From Misgurnus anguillicaudatus (taxonomy: Eukaryota > Chordata > Actinopteri > Cypriniformes > Cobitidae), in NCBI RefSeq assembly GCF_027580225.2, contig NC_073339.2, positions 43,895,501-43,959,500 of the forward strand: a stretch of 64,000 nt of DNA, written 5' to 3'. The notes under the pieces are model-generated. The model was not told the DNA's origin and ran no database searches. It saw only the letters and a program-made list of their open reading frames with translations. Each line of letters begins with the position of its first letter. The stretch's first letter is position 1. Positions 22,728 to 34,562 of this stretch are shown here, piece after piece. The translations under genes and the position numbers were made by a program.

Positions 22728-25172
22728 AAGCCTACTTTAAGCTTCAAAAATGATCTTCACAAAACAGTAACAGTCTATGGGGCAGCTCCAGGAAATGTAA
22801 AAGTATATACAATGTACAAAACAACTCAAATTCACAGTGATTTTAGATCGATAAGGACTTACTAATGATCAAATAGCCATAGGGTATGAAAGAGCAGTGT
22901 ATAATATCACCTTAGTGATTCCGAACCGATATAGCACAGGTATTATAGTGTGTATCTCACTATATTGTTACAACCCTAATAATTTGATCAACCATGAGGG
23001 GATATTTGTTATAAACGCACAAGTAATTTAAGTCCTTCGTGTGTACAACCAGTTTTCCTACTTAATGCAGCAATGCTTGGTCACCGTTAACCTTTTATTT
23101 CTATCCTCCTGCGCCATCCCTAAATGCCAGCTGGAATAAAGCAAGACTTATGTGATGAATACAGTCACGTCATTAATTGCTCCCTATCTCTAAATGCAGG
23201 TGGCAGGCTGTGTTTGATTAGTTTGGCCTGAGCTCTTGGGCTGCGATGACAGCATGTGTGGGATGTTTTAGTGCGCTTCGCTGATGGACGTTATCTGCAG
23301 AGATTGGCTCGTGTGATGGGATGGGCCGGTGCCAGGCATGTGGGGTGGATAATGGCGCTTTATCTGTTCTGTCAACCCACCTTTCAGGTCTTGAGCATCG
23401 CTGATGTATTGAGCCCTTCGTTTATGATAGTGCTGCCTCTGTGCAGATGTGCTTTTGGCTTAGATCTCATGTGTAGGGGGCTTGTATGGTCACAGCTTAA
23501 TAGGACTTTTATTCCCTTTTTTAGATGGGGAACACGTTTTGATGTTTACATTTATGCATCTGGTGGATATGCATCAGTCTTTTGTGTGCAGTATGGATTT
23601 TATATGAAGTGGATTTTATATGAAGTATACAAACATAACCTGGGATTGAAACCCATGATAGTTGTTTTGAAACCACTCTTTTGTTAGTAATACCATTCTC
23701 TACCAACTGTGCTTCAGTTACTGATTACAGATATGGTAATGGATAAGTGGAGGTTTACACTTTCTCTTAGTTTATCTCAGGTCGGAAGAACACTTGGCAG
23801 TGTTGCCAAAATCATTGGCTTTTGCGTGCTTTGTAATCAGTTGCGATGGGCTTAGTTTATCTGTATTCAAGTGCTGTGGGGATTTGAGAGCTACAGTGGA
23901 GCACAAAGATATCTTTTGTTCAATTTTAGAAAACTTGGGACCAGAATTACTAACAGCGTGTGCCAGCGCAAACCATCTTTTGGCATTAAACATACATTGA
24001 TTTGCAGTAAAAAATCAGTGGACATCAAGGACATATTTTTGCGACCGACCTTATTACATATGCATTTGTAGGATTTTCAGTACTCTTTAGGAGAATATTT
24101 AAATGATTCACGCAACTTCATTTACTATGGTTTGCGCTTGTCAATTTACTGTATTTTTTGTGACATTATTTAACAACCCATAGCATGTCTGGTGCTGAAA
24201 GATATACTGGTTCAAGCCAAATTAAAAAGAGGTGTTTGCTCCTCTTCGCCATGTTCCAGTCAAATAAAACTGTTGCCATGCCAACTTGCTACTGTACTCA
24301 AAAGCTTGCAATGCTTGTCCCATGTGCGGGGTCTTCTGATTGGTCCACTGTCAGGAACTGAAATTGGCAAGATGCCATGTGTTGACATTAGATACACAAT
24401 GAAAACTTAGTATAGTGGAATGAAAAATACATTTGGGTCCTACAAAATCCTAAAAACTGTGAAATTATAATTTGCGTGCCTCTTGGTAGATTACGTTGTT
24501 TGTTATGGAAATAAGACGTTGCGCATGTGTTCTTTAATGTTTGTAGTGTTTGCCTTACACCAAACTGCCCTGTTTAGTAAATCTGGCTCTTGGAATTAAT
24601 CAATTGAGTCGTACAGACATCTTTGACAGGCTCTTGTCATTCTGTGTTTTCGCTGTATTTGTAAAAACAAGATTACTTAGAATCAGAATAAAAGAAAACC
24701 TATGGCTTCAGAGAAATGAGGGTGGTTAAATGATGACAGATTTGTAATTCTGAGTAGTTTTCTAATCCTTCATTAGAATAAAATTTTCCCTATGACACGG
24801 CTGAAATTACAGACTGAGGTGTGTTAAACTACACCTTGGGTTTATTTCAACACCTCTTTCACTCAGCACTCATTTGTTCTTCAGTGTCACACTAATTCTG
24901 ACAGTAGTTAAGTGTTTTGAGGATTAATTCAAGAAGATTCATTCCCAGAGTGCTTTGCTAAATAATTTCCTCATTGAATTGGAACGCCCTTCCATTACTT
25001 ATAGATTCTTTGCTCAGGTTTATTCCAAATAAAATGTCATCCAAAGGAGTTTTTCCCAACAGAAACCAGGACTTTTAATACATTAAAATAAGTCATGATC
25101 AATTTTAAGATTTTGGTAATTTGTAGTTTTTCAAGAATGCATGATTGCATTGAAAAAAATAGTGATATCTTA

Positions 25173-25503
25173 TGCTGCGTTCACACCAGCCGTGGTAGAG
25201 GCGTCAAGCGCGAGTGATTTCAATGTTAAATCAATGTAAAGATTAATTGATGCGTGTCTGGAGGTCTTGCGGCACGAATTAAGCGTTTAGCACGGCGTGG
25301 TAGATGCGAATTAAGCGTTGCTGCGGGAAACACGCAAGTTCAAAATCAGAATTTTGGCGTTAACCAATCAGGATATTGCTCTAGTAGTGATGTGAATCCA
25401 GTAAGCGAGCGGAGTCACAGAAGCCCCTCCCATGACGCGAATTTCCGCATTAATGTCTCGATGACTAGAATTTCACACGCGGCTTTCACGCACGGATTAA
25501 GCG
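25173..25503 (+). mobile_element. MITE family B, 3'-truncated copy
   Basis: Left end TGCTGCGTTCACACCAGC then GTAGAGGCGTCAAGCGC, with TTAACCAATCAGGATATTGC and CTCTAGTAGTGATGTGA in the body in the same order as the reverse of 58,109-58,523. The far inverted end is missing. The 109-codon frame here is incidental. Confidence 0.65.
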
Positions 25504-25580
25504 AGTACACTTACAGATTAACATTTTATATATTAAGCTATTTCAGGGCTCACAAAAGAAAAAAAATTATATGTAGAATA

Positions 25581-26241
25581 TAGTGTTGGGCGATATGCCC
25601 CATTTTGAGATCGTCCTATCGTCAGCCAGTGAGATCGGCGATACACGATAGTATCGGGGGGCGGGGCAGTAGTTTACTAATTTTTTTATTTGTAAATTTT
25701 TTACTCATTTTAAGTCACTTGATTGGTGGACAAAAAAGAACAAGAGCAACACCGTCATGACCACAACCTTCTTAAAACTGATGCCATTAATGCATGCGCA
25801 TCATTAAAACCCTAAGCATGATTAGTTAATAACTGTAAAAACATGCATATTTTAAACAAAAAGTAAAGCTTGCCTCAGCTCGCATGAAACGCATTAACCT
25901 GAACAAATACATAAGGATTACTACTTGAGTTTATGTTTAGACTTCGGACAGATGCGAGAGCGCGTGCACGTGAGACAGGGAGAAGCGCAGCTGGTCATGA
26001 CGCGGGTGCTAGAAGGAGTCCAAGACGCGCGCGTGCAGGTACGTGCAAAAAGGAATTCTTTCTTTACAAGCTCTCCGCGTAAAGTGAAGCCCACAAACAC
26101 TCATGGGAGGAAAAGCATGCAATGTGGATGTTAATGGAAAACTATGATGATAATAATAACCATTCGCCATGAAAGCCTGCCATTGGCGATATGTCTGAAG
26201 ATCGTCGATACACGATACTATCATCTATCGGCACAACCCTA
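25581..26241 (+). mobile_element. hAT element, family E, with perfect 8-bp TSD
   Basis: Left TAGTGTTGGGCGATATG, right (inverted) TAGGGTTGTGCCGATAG. Exact flanks GTAGAATA at 25,573-25,580 and 26,242-26,249. Rich in CGATACACGATA motifs near both ends. A second copy in the opposite direction is at 56,303-57,317. Confidence 0.9.
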
Positions 26242-26737
26242 GTAGAATATTGATAAATTGATGCAAGCAAACTGTTCTTGCCCATTTCCACACTTGAAAC
26301 TAATCACCATTTAAAAGTGATGTACTGGATCACAAGACTCACAGTTTGGATGATATAATGTTTTTCCAGTCACAGATTGGATTATTTTTCTATTCAGAAA
26401 AATAGAGCCTACTGTCGCTTTAAGAGCGAGTTCTGTACGGAGCCACATAGACCCTTATGTCACAAATCCGATTGATTATGTTCACTTAAAGACATTCATA
26501 AAGAATACAAGAATACATGCCGAGACTGTCAGCAAGTTCACAATTCTCTTTACTGCGCATATCATGCCACCGCGGTGGTGAACTGCGACCCATGGTGGTT
26601 AAGTGCGGCTCGGGGTGGTGTCCACGGCACAAACTAAGAAAAATGCGAAATTTGCGAAAAAGTATCAATCTGCACTACCAGCACACAATCAGAACGCGTT
26701 TTCAGTGGGACTGGAAACATCACCAACCCCAATAAGG

Positions 26738-27502
26738 TAGGGCTGTTCCGAATACCATTTTTTGAGCTTCGAAGCTCTAGTAGAAATCAAATCGAATATT
26801 CGAAGCTTCTGCGAGAACAGCATTAGTGAAACAAAACACAAGAGCATTACTTTTAATAAGGTAGCCTAACATTTTTCTAACAAACAAACATTCCCGTATC
26901 AGAAATTAACAGCACAGTAATTACTGACATCGTAAAGGGTACGCCATTTAAATAAAACAACGAAAATAAATGAACGAGGTTCAACAAACTGTAATAAAAC
27001 GGTAACATGCTTTCAAAATCAAGTTTATTTATAACACTTACACACCATCCGATATGTTTTTTCATCAGTAGAACAATCAAGAAGATATTTTGCAGAATCC
27101 CCAGTGCTCCGTCATGCAAGTCAACCGATCTGCCACTTTGAGAGCTAAAGCATATATATCCAATACAAAAGTAATCCCCCATAACTCCGTGTGACATACT
27201 GACGTCTTGTGAAGCAAATCAATCAGTTTTTGCAAGAAACTGAACGTTATTTACAACAATATTAGCTTGAATGCCAAAGCAGGAAGCGTGCTTTATGTTC
27301 GAGGTGCTCTTCTACTGGTGGCACTGGTGGCTGTTGGATATGGATGTCGGTCTCTTTGCGCCACCTATAGAGTGGAAGCGTGAAGCGCACTTCCTCCTTG
27401 GCAAAAACTCTGCATTAACGCTAAAAAAAAAATATATATATATATATATTCGAATCTCAAAAACCCATGGAACGAATATTCGAATATTCTGGTCCAGCCC
27501 TA
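26738..27502. mobile_element. hAT element (TAGGGCTGTTCCGAATA ends)
   Basis: The right end, inverted, reads TAGGGCTGGACCAGAATA. Flanks CAATAAGG (26,730-26,737) and CAATAACG (27,503-27,510), one mismatch. TTCGAATATTCG-type palindromes lie near both ends. It contains a (TA)n run at about 27,431. The minus-strand frames of 142 and 106 codons across it are chance. Confidence 0.8.
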
Positions 27503-27510
27503 CAATAACG

Positions 27511-28846
27511 TTCCTCGCTTGAACACTGTGTTGTTTCACGGATAGTAGTGCTACAATAAACACGCTCACAATCGCAGATCCAGTGGGTGCCCCGGGGTTC
27601 GGCTCGAGCACTCTCTTCCTTCTTTTCAAAGCACGTGAGCTCTCCAGAGCGTCTGCCGTTGCGAAGTAACCTACGCATTGTTTGACGTTGTGATGAGCAC
27701 CCACCGGCGGAAAAAGGAACTGCCGCCTATAAACACCCACATTTGTTAAGAAACGTGTATCTGATCTTAGTTTACATTTTTATATTTCAAAATATATTTT
27801 ACGCCTATATGCATCAATGCACACATGCACCCCCCCACACAAACACACACACATCTTCTATAACCACCGCACCACAGTCACAGCCCTACATGCAGTCTAA
27901 ATCACGTTTAAGTTTGCGGCGAACATTTCACTTGTTAAGTGAGAATAGTAATGACTGACAAGACGACGTTGGAGGAAATTTTGCGCAACAGGTCCAGAGC
28001 ATCAATGACAAATCAGTACTGCATGCTCCTTGTACATTTCGAGCGATTGTGAATGGAAAGGGAAAGTGAACGGGAGCGCGCATTTAAACCCAATTTTAAT
28101 ATCCAATGCCCGAATTACATACAATATAATTACCTAACCAAATCTGAGAAAATGCAAAAACATGAAAATATATTTTTCCTCCCTAAGATAGCCTAACTGG
28201 TAGGGCGGAGATGCATTTTGGTAGGCCGACAGGATATCACAATAGCCCCGGGACGTCGGGCTAATGATTTTGTGAGCCCTGTATTTAAATACAACAGGTT
28301 TACATAAAGACCTTATTAGACCTTTTAAGACCTTTTTTTAAGACCTTTTAATGTCATCTAGCCGGTTCTACCAGTGGTCCGAAGAACCCACTTATTTAAA
28401 AAAACAAACTAGTAGTGTCTGTTTTAACTAAAAAATGTTTAGGTGTCTAGTAGGATCTGACTGACTGTTCACAATTACCTCACTGACAGCAGAGGAAAAC
28501 TCAGCTTTATAATGCTGTCTAAGGGCTGCTGCTATCCTCTGAGGGAGGCCAGGGAGCTGACTTGGCAGGGAACGCTGCTGAGATCACTAAACGTATGGCA
28601 AGCTTCCAAAAGCACAAAGCTGTCGCTGTCAGCAGCCATCTCCACAACAAATTGCTCTGGCTTTTAGATGTCATATTGGCGATGCAACATTAAGTCCTAA
28701 AGGGCTTCTGTTCTGCATATGCTGATGTATAGAGCACAGATGATTTTTTTCTTGTTTTTCTTCTCTTGAGTGTTGTTAAAGGCTAAATTTACCTGAAATG
28801 CAATAATTGCACAGCAGTATCAGTTCACGACCAGCAGTAGAATTAA
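27511..28846. other. Intronic stretch, no exon
   Basis: GC-richer up to about 27,740, then AT-rich with an ACAC run near 27,840. 28,300-28,380 repeats AAGACCTTTT-type words. No defined element. Confidence 0.4.
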
Positions 28847-28854
28847 CGCGTTGG

Positions 28855-29755
28855 TAAGGCTGTCGCGTTGAAAAAATTTCCCTTGCGGTGATTTTGCGTG
28901 GCTTACTGGTATGCAGTTTTACTGCCTTTATTTATAAAATTAAAGTTATTATTTAAATCCATAACAACAAGGTGCACTGAGGTAGAATGCAGGATGTTAC
29001 ATGCCTTTTCCCTTATGAGAAAAAGATTAACACAAGCTATACTACTGCTGCTAAATATTATTATTATTATTTTTAAAGTCGGCAGATGATCATCATGTTT
29101 ATAATGTTTCACGCAGATATTGTTGATGAAAAACTTGCATATCTAAATACCTAGATGAAAGTCAAGTGTTCAGTCAGTTAACAATAAAGCCACCGGCCCT
29201 TATCCACATGCCGCATCATGCCACGAATCTAAAAATGAAATATTATTTTCTATGAATGTACGCACACGGCGTTGTGACTCTGGACACTGCTCAAATCTCT
29301 GTCACCCCACAGAGAGCCACTCACATAGTTTAACATTAAATAACATCAAATTTGTCCCAAATCGTTAGTGATTAACATTGGCTGCTAACGTATTGCATTT
29401 GGAAGTAGACGTAATCTGACTAAGCCCGCGCTATTTAATGTGTCGTCCGGTGTGCGACCCCCTTCATTCTGTTATCGCAGTTTCACTTTTTTCCACTTTA
29501 TTCGCTGTACAATTTAACGAAATATGAATAGCCTAGTATTACGTTTTAAATTGAAAAATTTATGAAAAACAAATTACTTACTTAATTCTTGACAATTTAT
29601 TTGGCCTTTATTATATATGTATGATGTGTAAAACAAGAAGTGCATATTTCATTAACTTAATGTGAAAAGTGCGGTTGTTACAATTGCTTGTCATCTATGC
29701 AGTTGGCTTGTCAGTAGCGCGGTAATACAGGATTGCGGTTACCGCGACAGCCCTA
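28855..29755. mobile_element. hAT element, TAAGGCTGTCGCG...CGCGACAGCCCTA
   Basis: Inverted ends match over GGCTGTCGCG. Flanks CGCGTTGG (28,847-28,854) and CGTGTTGG (29,756-29,763) differ at one base. 901 bp, AT-rich interior with an (ATT)n run near 29,055. Confidence 0.8.
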
Positions 29756-29775
29756 CGTGTTGGTGAAAATGTGTG

Positions 29776-29840
29776 TAGACTTTACATTTATTCATTTGGC
29801 CGGTGCTTTTATCCAAAGAGACTTGTGGTGCTTTCACGTG
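29776..29840 (-). repeat. SINE tail fragment
   Basis: TTTACATTTATTCATTTGGC...CTTTTATCCAAAGAGACTTG is the reverse of the SINE 3' wording (CTTTGGATAAAAGC...AAATGCA) seen elsewhere in the window. Confidence 0.6.
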
Positions 29841-29882
29841 ATGTGTTTTTAGATAAGACTTGCCGATATTGACTAAAATTAA

Positions 29883-30301
29883 TAGGGATGCACCTATAAA
29901 TGCCGATATACACTGATAATACGTGACCGATAACTATTCTGATATCATTCTGATATCATTCACAGCTATTTCATGTACTACGGCTTTTGATCAGTAAGTC
30001 CTTATCGATCTGAAATCACTGTTAGTTTGAGTTGTTTATAAGATGCATTTGAAAAAGCAACACTCGTCAAACATAATCATACATATTCTTTAATATAATG
30101 AAAATACCTGAAAAGGTTTGAAGAACAGCAATATAAATATATCCTTAAACCATTTCCTGGAGCTGCGTGTCATAGCTGCGTGTGTATGGTTCTTCGTCTG
30201 CAGCGCATATTGAGCACAAGAGCGCCCTCTAGCTTTTGGGTGTGGGCAATTCATTGAGAAGCATAGCAAGCATCATCTGCCGATATATCGGTGCACCCCT
30301 A
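29883..30301. mobile_element. hAT element, TAGGGATGCACC...GGTGCACCCCTA
   Basis: Ends TAGGGATGCACCTATAAATG and (inverted) TAGGGGTGCACCGATATATC. Flanks AAAATTAA and AAAATTTC agree at 6 of 8 bases. The interior shares AGTAAGTCCTTATCGATC and GAGCGCCCTCTAGCTTTTGG with the 21,554 element. Confidence 0.7.
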
Positions 30302-30863
30302 AAAATTTCTCTCTTGTTAATTTTTTTATTAATTTTAGTTTTTTTATAAGTGGCAATTTACGATAAACTTCGGTATACCAAGTGGAATAAATGTTTGCCT
30401 GCAAGTCAAACTTCATGTGCAATGTCACATGACTGGAACCCATGACCTTTGCTCTTCCAACCAATTGAGGTACATCTTGATGTGTCACCACCGTACATGT
30501 ACAATATTTTTGTATCCATTCAAAAATAATAAATACTCGTTATTTCAGACCTAAATATATAGAGTTTATGTCGTAGAGTCTTGATAGTATGTGACAGCAA
30601 CGGCAAGTTGTTATTAAACTTTCACATGCTGCTTTTATCTTTGAATAAGTTGATGCATGTGTTAGTCTGACTTTTTCAGGAAACTAACTATTAATGTCCT
30701 CAACCGCATTATGAGATTGTTCTAGGTTCTCATAGACACAAGAAGAGACTGGTTACTGATTCTGTTTAACATTTAAGTCCAAACACAGAACTTGCCGCTT
30801 CATTTTATTAATTGGTTATCATGCTTTGTATATCAACTTACTCTACACTTTCATTCTTAGCAG

Positions 30864-30990
30864 TGTTCCCGTAGCTCATTTGGCAGCAGATTACGTGAGG
30901 TCATTGGTTCGATTTCCAGTAACACATACTGAATAGACTAAAAATAAATTTGGATAAAAATGTCTACCAAATGCAAAAATGTTAATGTAG
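30864..30990 (+). repeat. tRNA-derived SINE, cyprinid type
   Basis: GTAGCTCATTTGGCAGCAGA (A box-like), then GGTCATTGGTTCGATTTCC (B box-like), a TTTGGATAAAAATGTCTACC body and an AAATGCAAAAATGTTAATGT tail. Pol III-type retroposon, diverged. Confidence 0.75.
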
Positions 30991-33166
30991 TAGCTTCATA
31001 CATACATCACAGATTGTTTCATGCCACTGAAACGGTTCACTATTTCCACTTTTAGCTCATTAAATCCTGTGAAGCAGTGGGAAGCTTTAAGCTCAGACGG
31101 TGGCTACGTCTGTCTGTCACTGCTCGTTCATATGTGCGAACAGTTTCTTTCTGTTATAAGCCAGTCTGGATGTGTAACAAGCTCCAGGTGTGTTTTGTTC
31201 ATTCAGGGTAAATGTTGCTCAGACATTTACATGAGGTTGGAAACAATCCCAGCAGTTATATCTTGCTAACAGCATGAACACCTTTTCAGACCAGCAGGGT
31301 GGATGAAAACTGTTGCTATCTTTTGGGTCTATAAAGCTCCTTTACAAACGTATCGGTTAATGTCAGTCTGTGAGACCGTGCATTGGAGGATCTGGCTTAT
31401 TGTGGCGATACTAGGGTCCTATGAAATATGTTAAATTTTTTCCAAAATTCCGTTTTATTTATTCTTAAATTCAGTGTTTTCCATTTTATTCTAAAATTCT
31501 GTGTTTTCTGTTTTCATTTTTCTGGATTCTGGTTTTAATGGTTAAATTAAATTAAATTAAAAAAATTATATCTTATCAACTGAAAACATTAAATGAATAC
31601 AATTTAACAAAAATTTATTGAAAGTTTGAATTAAAATTACATATAGGCTGATGTATTTTGGCTGCATTGACCTGATGCTCGTACTGGTTGTCATTTGTTA
31701 CCAAACATGTTCTCTTAGAAACAGTTTGGAGTGTCTCCCCCCTCAGCTATAGTAGTAAAGTTGTTGAACAGGTTGGTTTAGTAAGTTGCTGATGGAATTC
31801 AAACTATGACAAACCAATCCATCGGGCTTATCTTATCTATGTCCGTGTGTACTCATGTTAGTGTGTGTTCCCACAAGAACTTCACCTATATAGTCCATGA
31901 CCGCTACTAGACACTACACGTTTAATTATGTCACTAATAGTTGAAATTCATTGCTGTCATGTAATCCGTTACCTCGTAAGTCAGCTACGTTAAATTTATG
32001 CACACATTTAAGCATATGTAATTTTAGTGTAAGGCGACCAATGCAAATCAGGATAAAGGCAAAATAAACAGCTTTAGGATTCAACTGCTGATCTTGAAGC
32101 CCCATTCTAATTTGTTGACTGTTGATGACCTGCTTACTTGTACATCATCTTTTAAATGTGACTCATATCTGGTATGTGCATTTACACTAAACACTTGACA
32201 AAACAATTCAAGGTAGACATAATGGCCGAGAGTAAAACGAAATTATTATACAATATTTAAATACAAGTTTATACCGCTTGATTTCTGTAACAAGACATAA
32301 AACTTCAACAATAATCTGCTAAGTCGAGCCGTCGTTATTTGCCAACGTCGCTTTTTCAATGACATACGACACATCTTGACGCTGAAGATTGAAGATTTTT
32401 CGCTTGCATTGCACACAAAGAATGCATGTATCCGACTCTCATCTGATTTATTTCCACACATGAATGAGGCCTGAAACCGATCGGGGAATATTGGAATCTA
32501 TACACTTTTTTCTGTATGCACTAAATGGCGGTGCCGTAGTTGGATAGTGCAGATTAGAGGGCCATATTATCCCCTTCTGACATCACAGGGGAGACAAATT
32601 TCAATGACCTCGCTTGCAAAGAATGGTTTATCAAAACTAAGTTACTGGTTTGTTCTTTTTCATGTTTTCTAGGTTAATAAAACCACTCGGGACCCAATTA
32701 TAGCACTTAAACATGGAAAAAGTCAGATTTTCATTATATGTCCACTTTAAATTAAGTGCAAATGTTTTTTGTTTTTTTTTGAAGGGTACTGACCTTGTGA
32801 CAGCTAGCAGTGATTTTTTTGACAATTTTTTTCTGATAGTGTACAGTACGAATTGATCTACCACTTGCTTTCATGAGTTAAAGGAAATCACCCCATTTAT
32901 TGTTGTTTCCCTACATTCATCTATTGAAAATTACATTAAAAGTGCTTTTCTAATCTTTTCTCTAACACACATATAAGTACTTATCTAATCTTTACAATGA
33001 CAAATATAATGTAATTATCCATCTCTGATATTTTTATGTTTACTTAAATTACAGAAATAAAATTTTACAAGCACGACTCCACATCTTGTTGATCTATCCA
33101 AACATGATTAGTCTATTGTATTGTTGTTAAGAGGGGCTCGACTAATGGACCTATTGTTTTCAACAG
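30991..33166. other. Intron 1, 3' part, no exon
   Basis: AT-rich up to the exon 2 acceptor. A short fragment at 32,786-32,848 (TGACAATTTTTTTCTGATAG) resembles the repeat at 1-106. Confidence 0.45.
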
Positions 33167-33268
33167 GATGGGGAGTTCCTGGTGCGGACGCACCATGTGG
33201 AGTATGTCGACGGGGGGATCCTGGACCCAGATGACATGGTCGAAGACCTGGTCGAAGACAAAGACAAG
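33167..33268 (+). CDS. pard3b: PARD3B-like, coding exon 2
   Basis: Second coding exon, codons 40-73, 102 bp, phase 0 at both ends. The acceptor is a pyrimidine-rich tract ending TTTTCAACAG and the donor is AAG|GTAAGA, both strong. It translates as a block containing HHVEYVDGGILDPDDMVED, followed by LVEDKDK. The HH-EY-DGGILDPDD and VEDKDK motifs are diagnostic for the Par-3 N-terminal domain, and the DPDD and VEDKDK wording favours PARD3B over PARD3. The acidic patch is part of the surface used for head-to-tail oligomerisation in this fold (family knowledge). It joins exon 1 in frame after IVEQ. It sits alone between introns of 12.7 and 29.2 kb. Confidence 0.95.
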
Positions 33269-33323
33269 GTAAGAACGCGGTGGCTTTGTAAAAATCTCTT
33301 GTTTTGTGTTTAGCCATCACATA

Positions 33324-33408
33324 ATACACTCTTCTATCTATCTCTTCTATGATTACGAGCAAAGAACCACTTTTGGTGCTATATAGAACCGTTTGTTTTT
33401 AGAGTGTA
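33324..33408. mobile_element. Tiny MITE, TACACTCT...AGAGTGTA
   Basis: TACACTCT and TTTTTAGAGTGTA bracket AAAGAACCACTTTTGGTGCT then ATATAGAACC, a wording common in dispersed fish MITEs. It begins 55 bp after exon 2. Confidence 0.5.
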
Positions 33409-33411
33409 CTT

Positions 33412-34562
33412 AACTTAAATGAATTTTATGTGTTTTCAGAAAGCGATACAGTTTGCCTGACGTAAACTACGTATAGCCACAATAACAAAAACTTTGAAAT
33501 ATATATATTCAAAAGTTCATGTTTTAAGGCACATGGACTATATGAGGTGGACTTTATGGCTCAAAACTGTAATGTCTTTATCGTACCCAATTTGTTAAAC
33601 TGCAATGTGTTTCCTGTCTGTGAATTCATAAACAAATACAAGTGTAGGTTAAGAAACGGCAGCAACTTGCAAAGCCAGTTATGTACAGCGTGTTTAGCTT
33701 TGCGTGGGACGTGACGTCCTGTCAGGACTTGTTTAGCCTGCCCTTCCTGCCTTGCTGATTGGTGCACATGCTGATGACATCATTACTACTTTAGGTGCAG
33801 GCTTGTGTGTTGTTTTGAAACTAGTTTGGCAGTGTTTAGTTAAAACCAGTTGTGCTTTTTTCTGATTTTGAAAATAAATGAACCCACAACCCTGACTCGA
33901 TTGTTTTAGATTAAGTATCTAAAGTTAGCCTGGGTAATTTAAATTATGACAGAATTTATATTTTAATTGTAATGCTTTTTAATGCTTTCGATTTGTTATA
34001 AATTTTAAATGATATAAGCCTACATAGTTATAGGTCTATCTACATAAATGTAACAAATGATCAATACTTTGCAGAAGCGAAGTAATTGCTTATAAAATAT
34101 TCATATAGTGCAGATTATAATGATGTTTGATTAAGTCAAAGTTTCTTTCATTTGCATTTTCAATTTTATTGTGTTCTGAAAAGTGGTTTAGTTTGCCATG
34201 AATTAAGTAAGCTAGTCAATCTATTTGCGAAGTGAAGTTTGTGATAGTCCTGTTGTTTAGCTGTTAGAGATGAATAGTGAGCTAATTATCCCTAATTTGT
34301 TTTTCATTTTAATCATATGGTCATTGTTTTTTACTGTAATACGGATATAAATTACAGAGACTGTACATGCTGCTATGCAAATATGCACATCTAAACATTA
34401 AGGGCTTATTTAAATTCAAATTAGAGAGGGAATATAATTATTTACTTGTCATACATTTATATTTTAACTAAGTGCACTACAACATCCTCCCAGATAAGAG
34501 TTGAACAGTATGCATTTATATATTTATGTCTGTTGGGAAGATGCACTTGATTTCCATACCTT
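33412..34562. other. Intron 2 stretch, no exon
   Basis: AT-rich, unique-looking. No bounded element. Confidence 0.4.

Larger units (their letters stand above)
21554..22978. mobile_element. hAT-type element carrying two nested hATs
   Basis: Ends TAGGGATGTAACGATAC and (inverted) TAGGGTTGTAACAATA. The flanks ATAATTTT (21,546-21,553) and ATAATTTG (22,979-22,986) are an 8-bp duplication with one change. It contains the 21,806 and 22,607 insertions. Interior segments such as ATAAGGACTTACTAATGATC and AGAGGGCGCTC reappear in the 29,883 element, so the two are related. Confidence 0.75.
20482..33166 (+). other. pard3b: pard3b intron 1
   Basis: GT (20482) to AG (33166), 12,685 bp, phase 0. It is filled with hAT-type elements (21,554; 25,581; 26,738; 28,855; 29,883), a MITE copy (25,173) and SINE pieces. 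No additional coding exon is recognisable. 22,990-25,170 and 30,991-33,160 are mostly AT-rich sequence without repeat boundaries that I can define. Confidence 0.85.

Noticed and set aside
23256..23687. 143-codon open frame on the + strand in intron 1
   Set aside because: No recognisable domain, ordinary hydrophobic chance composition, no matching splice sites in pard3b phase and no neighbouring exons.
27312..27740. 142-codon minus-strand frame
   Set aside because: Crosses the boundary of a hAT element and a (TA)n run; chance frame.
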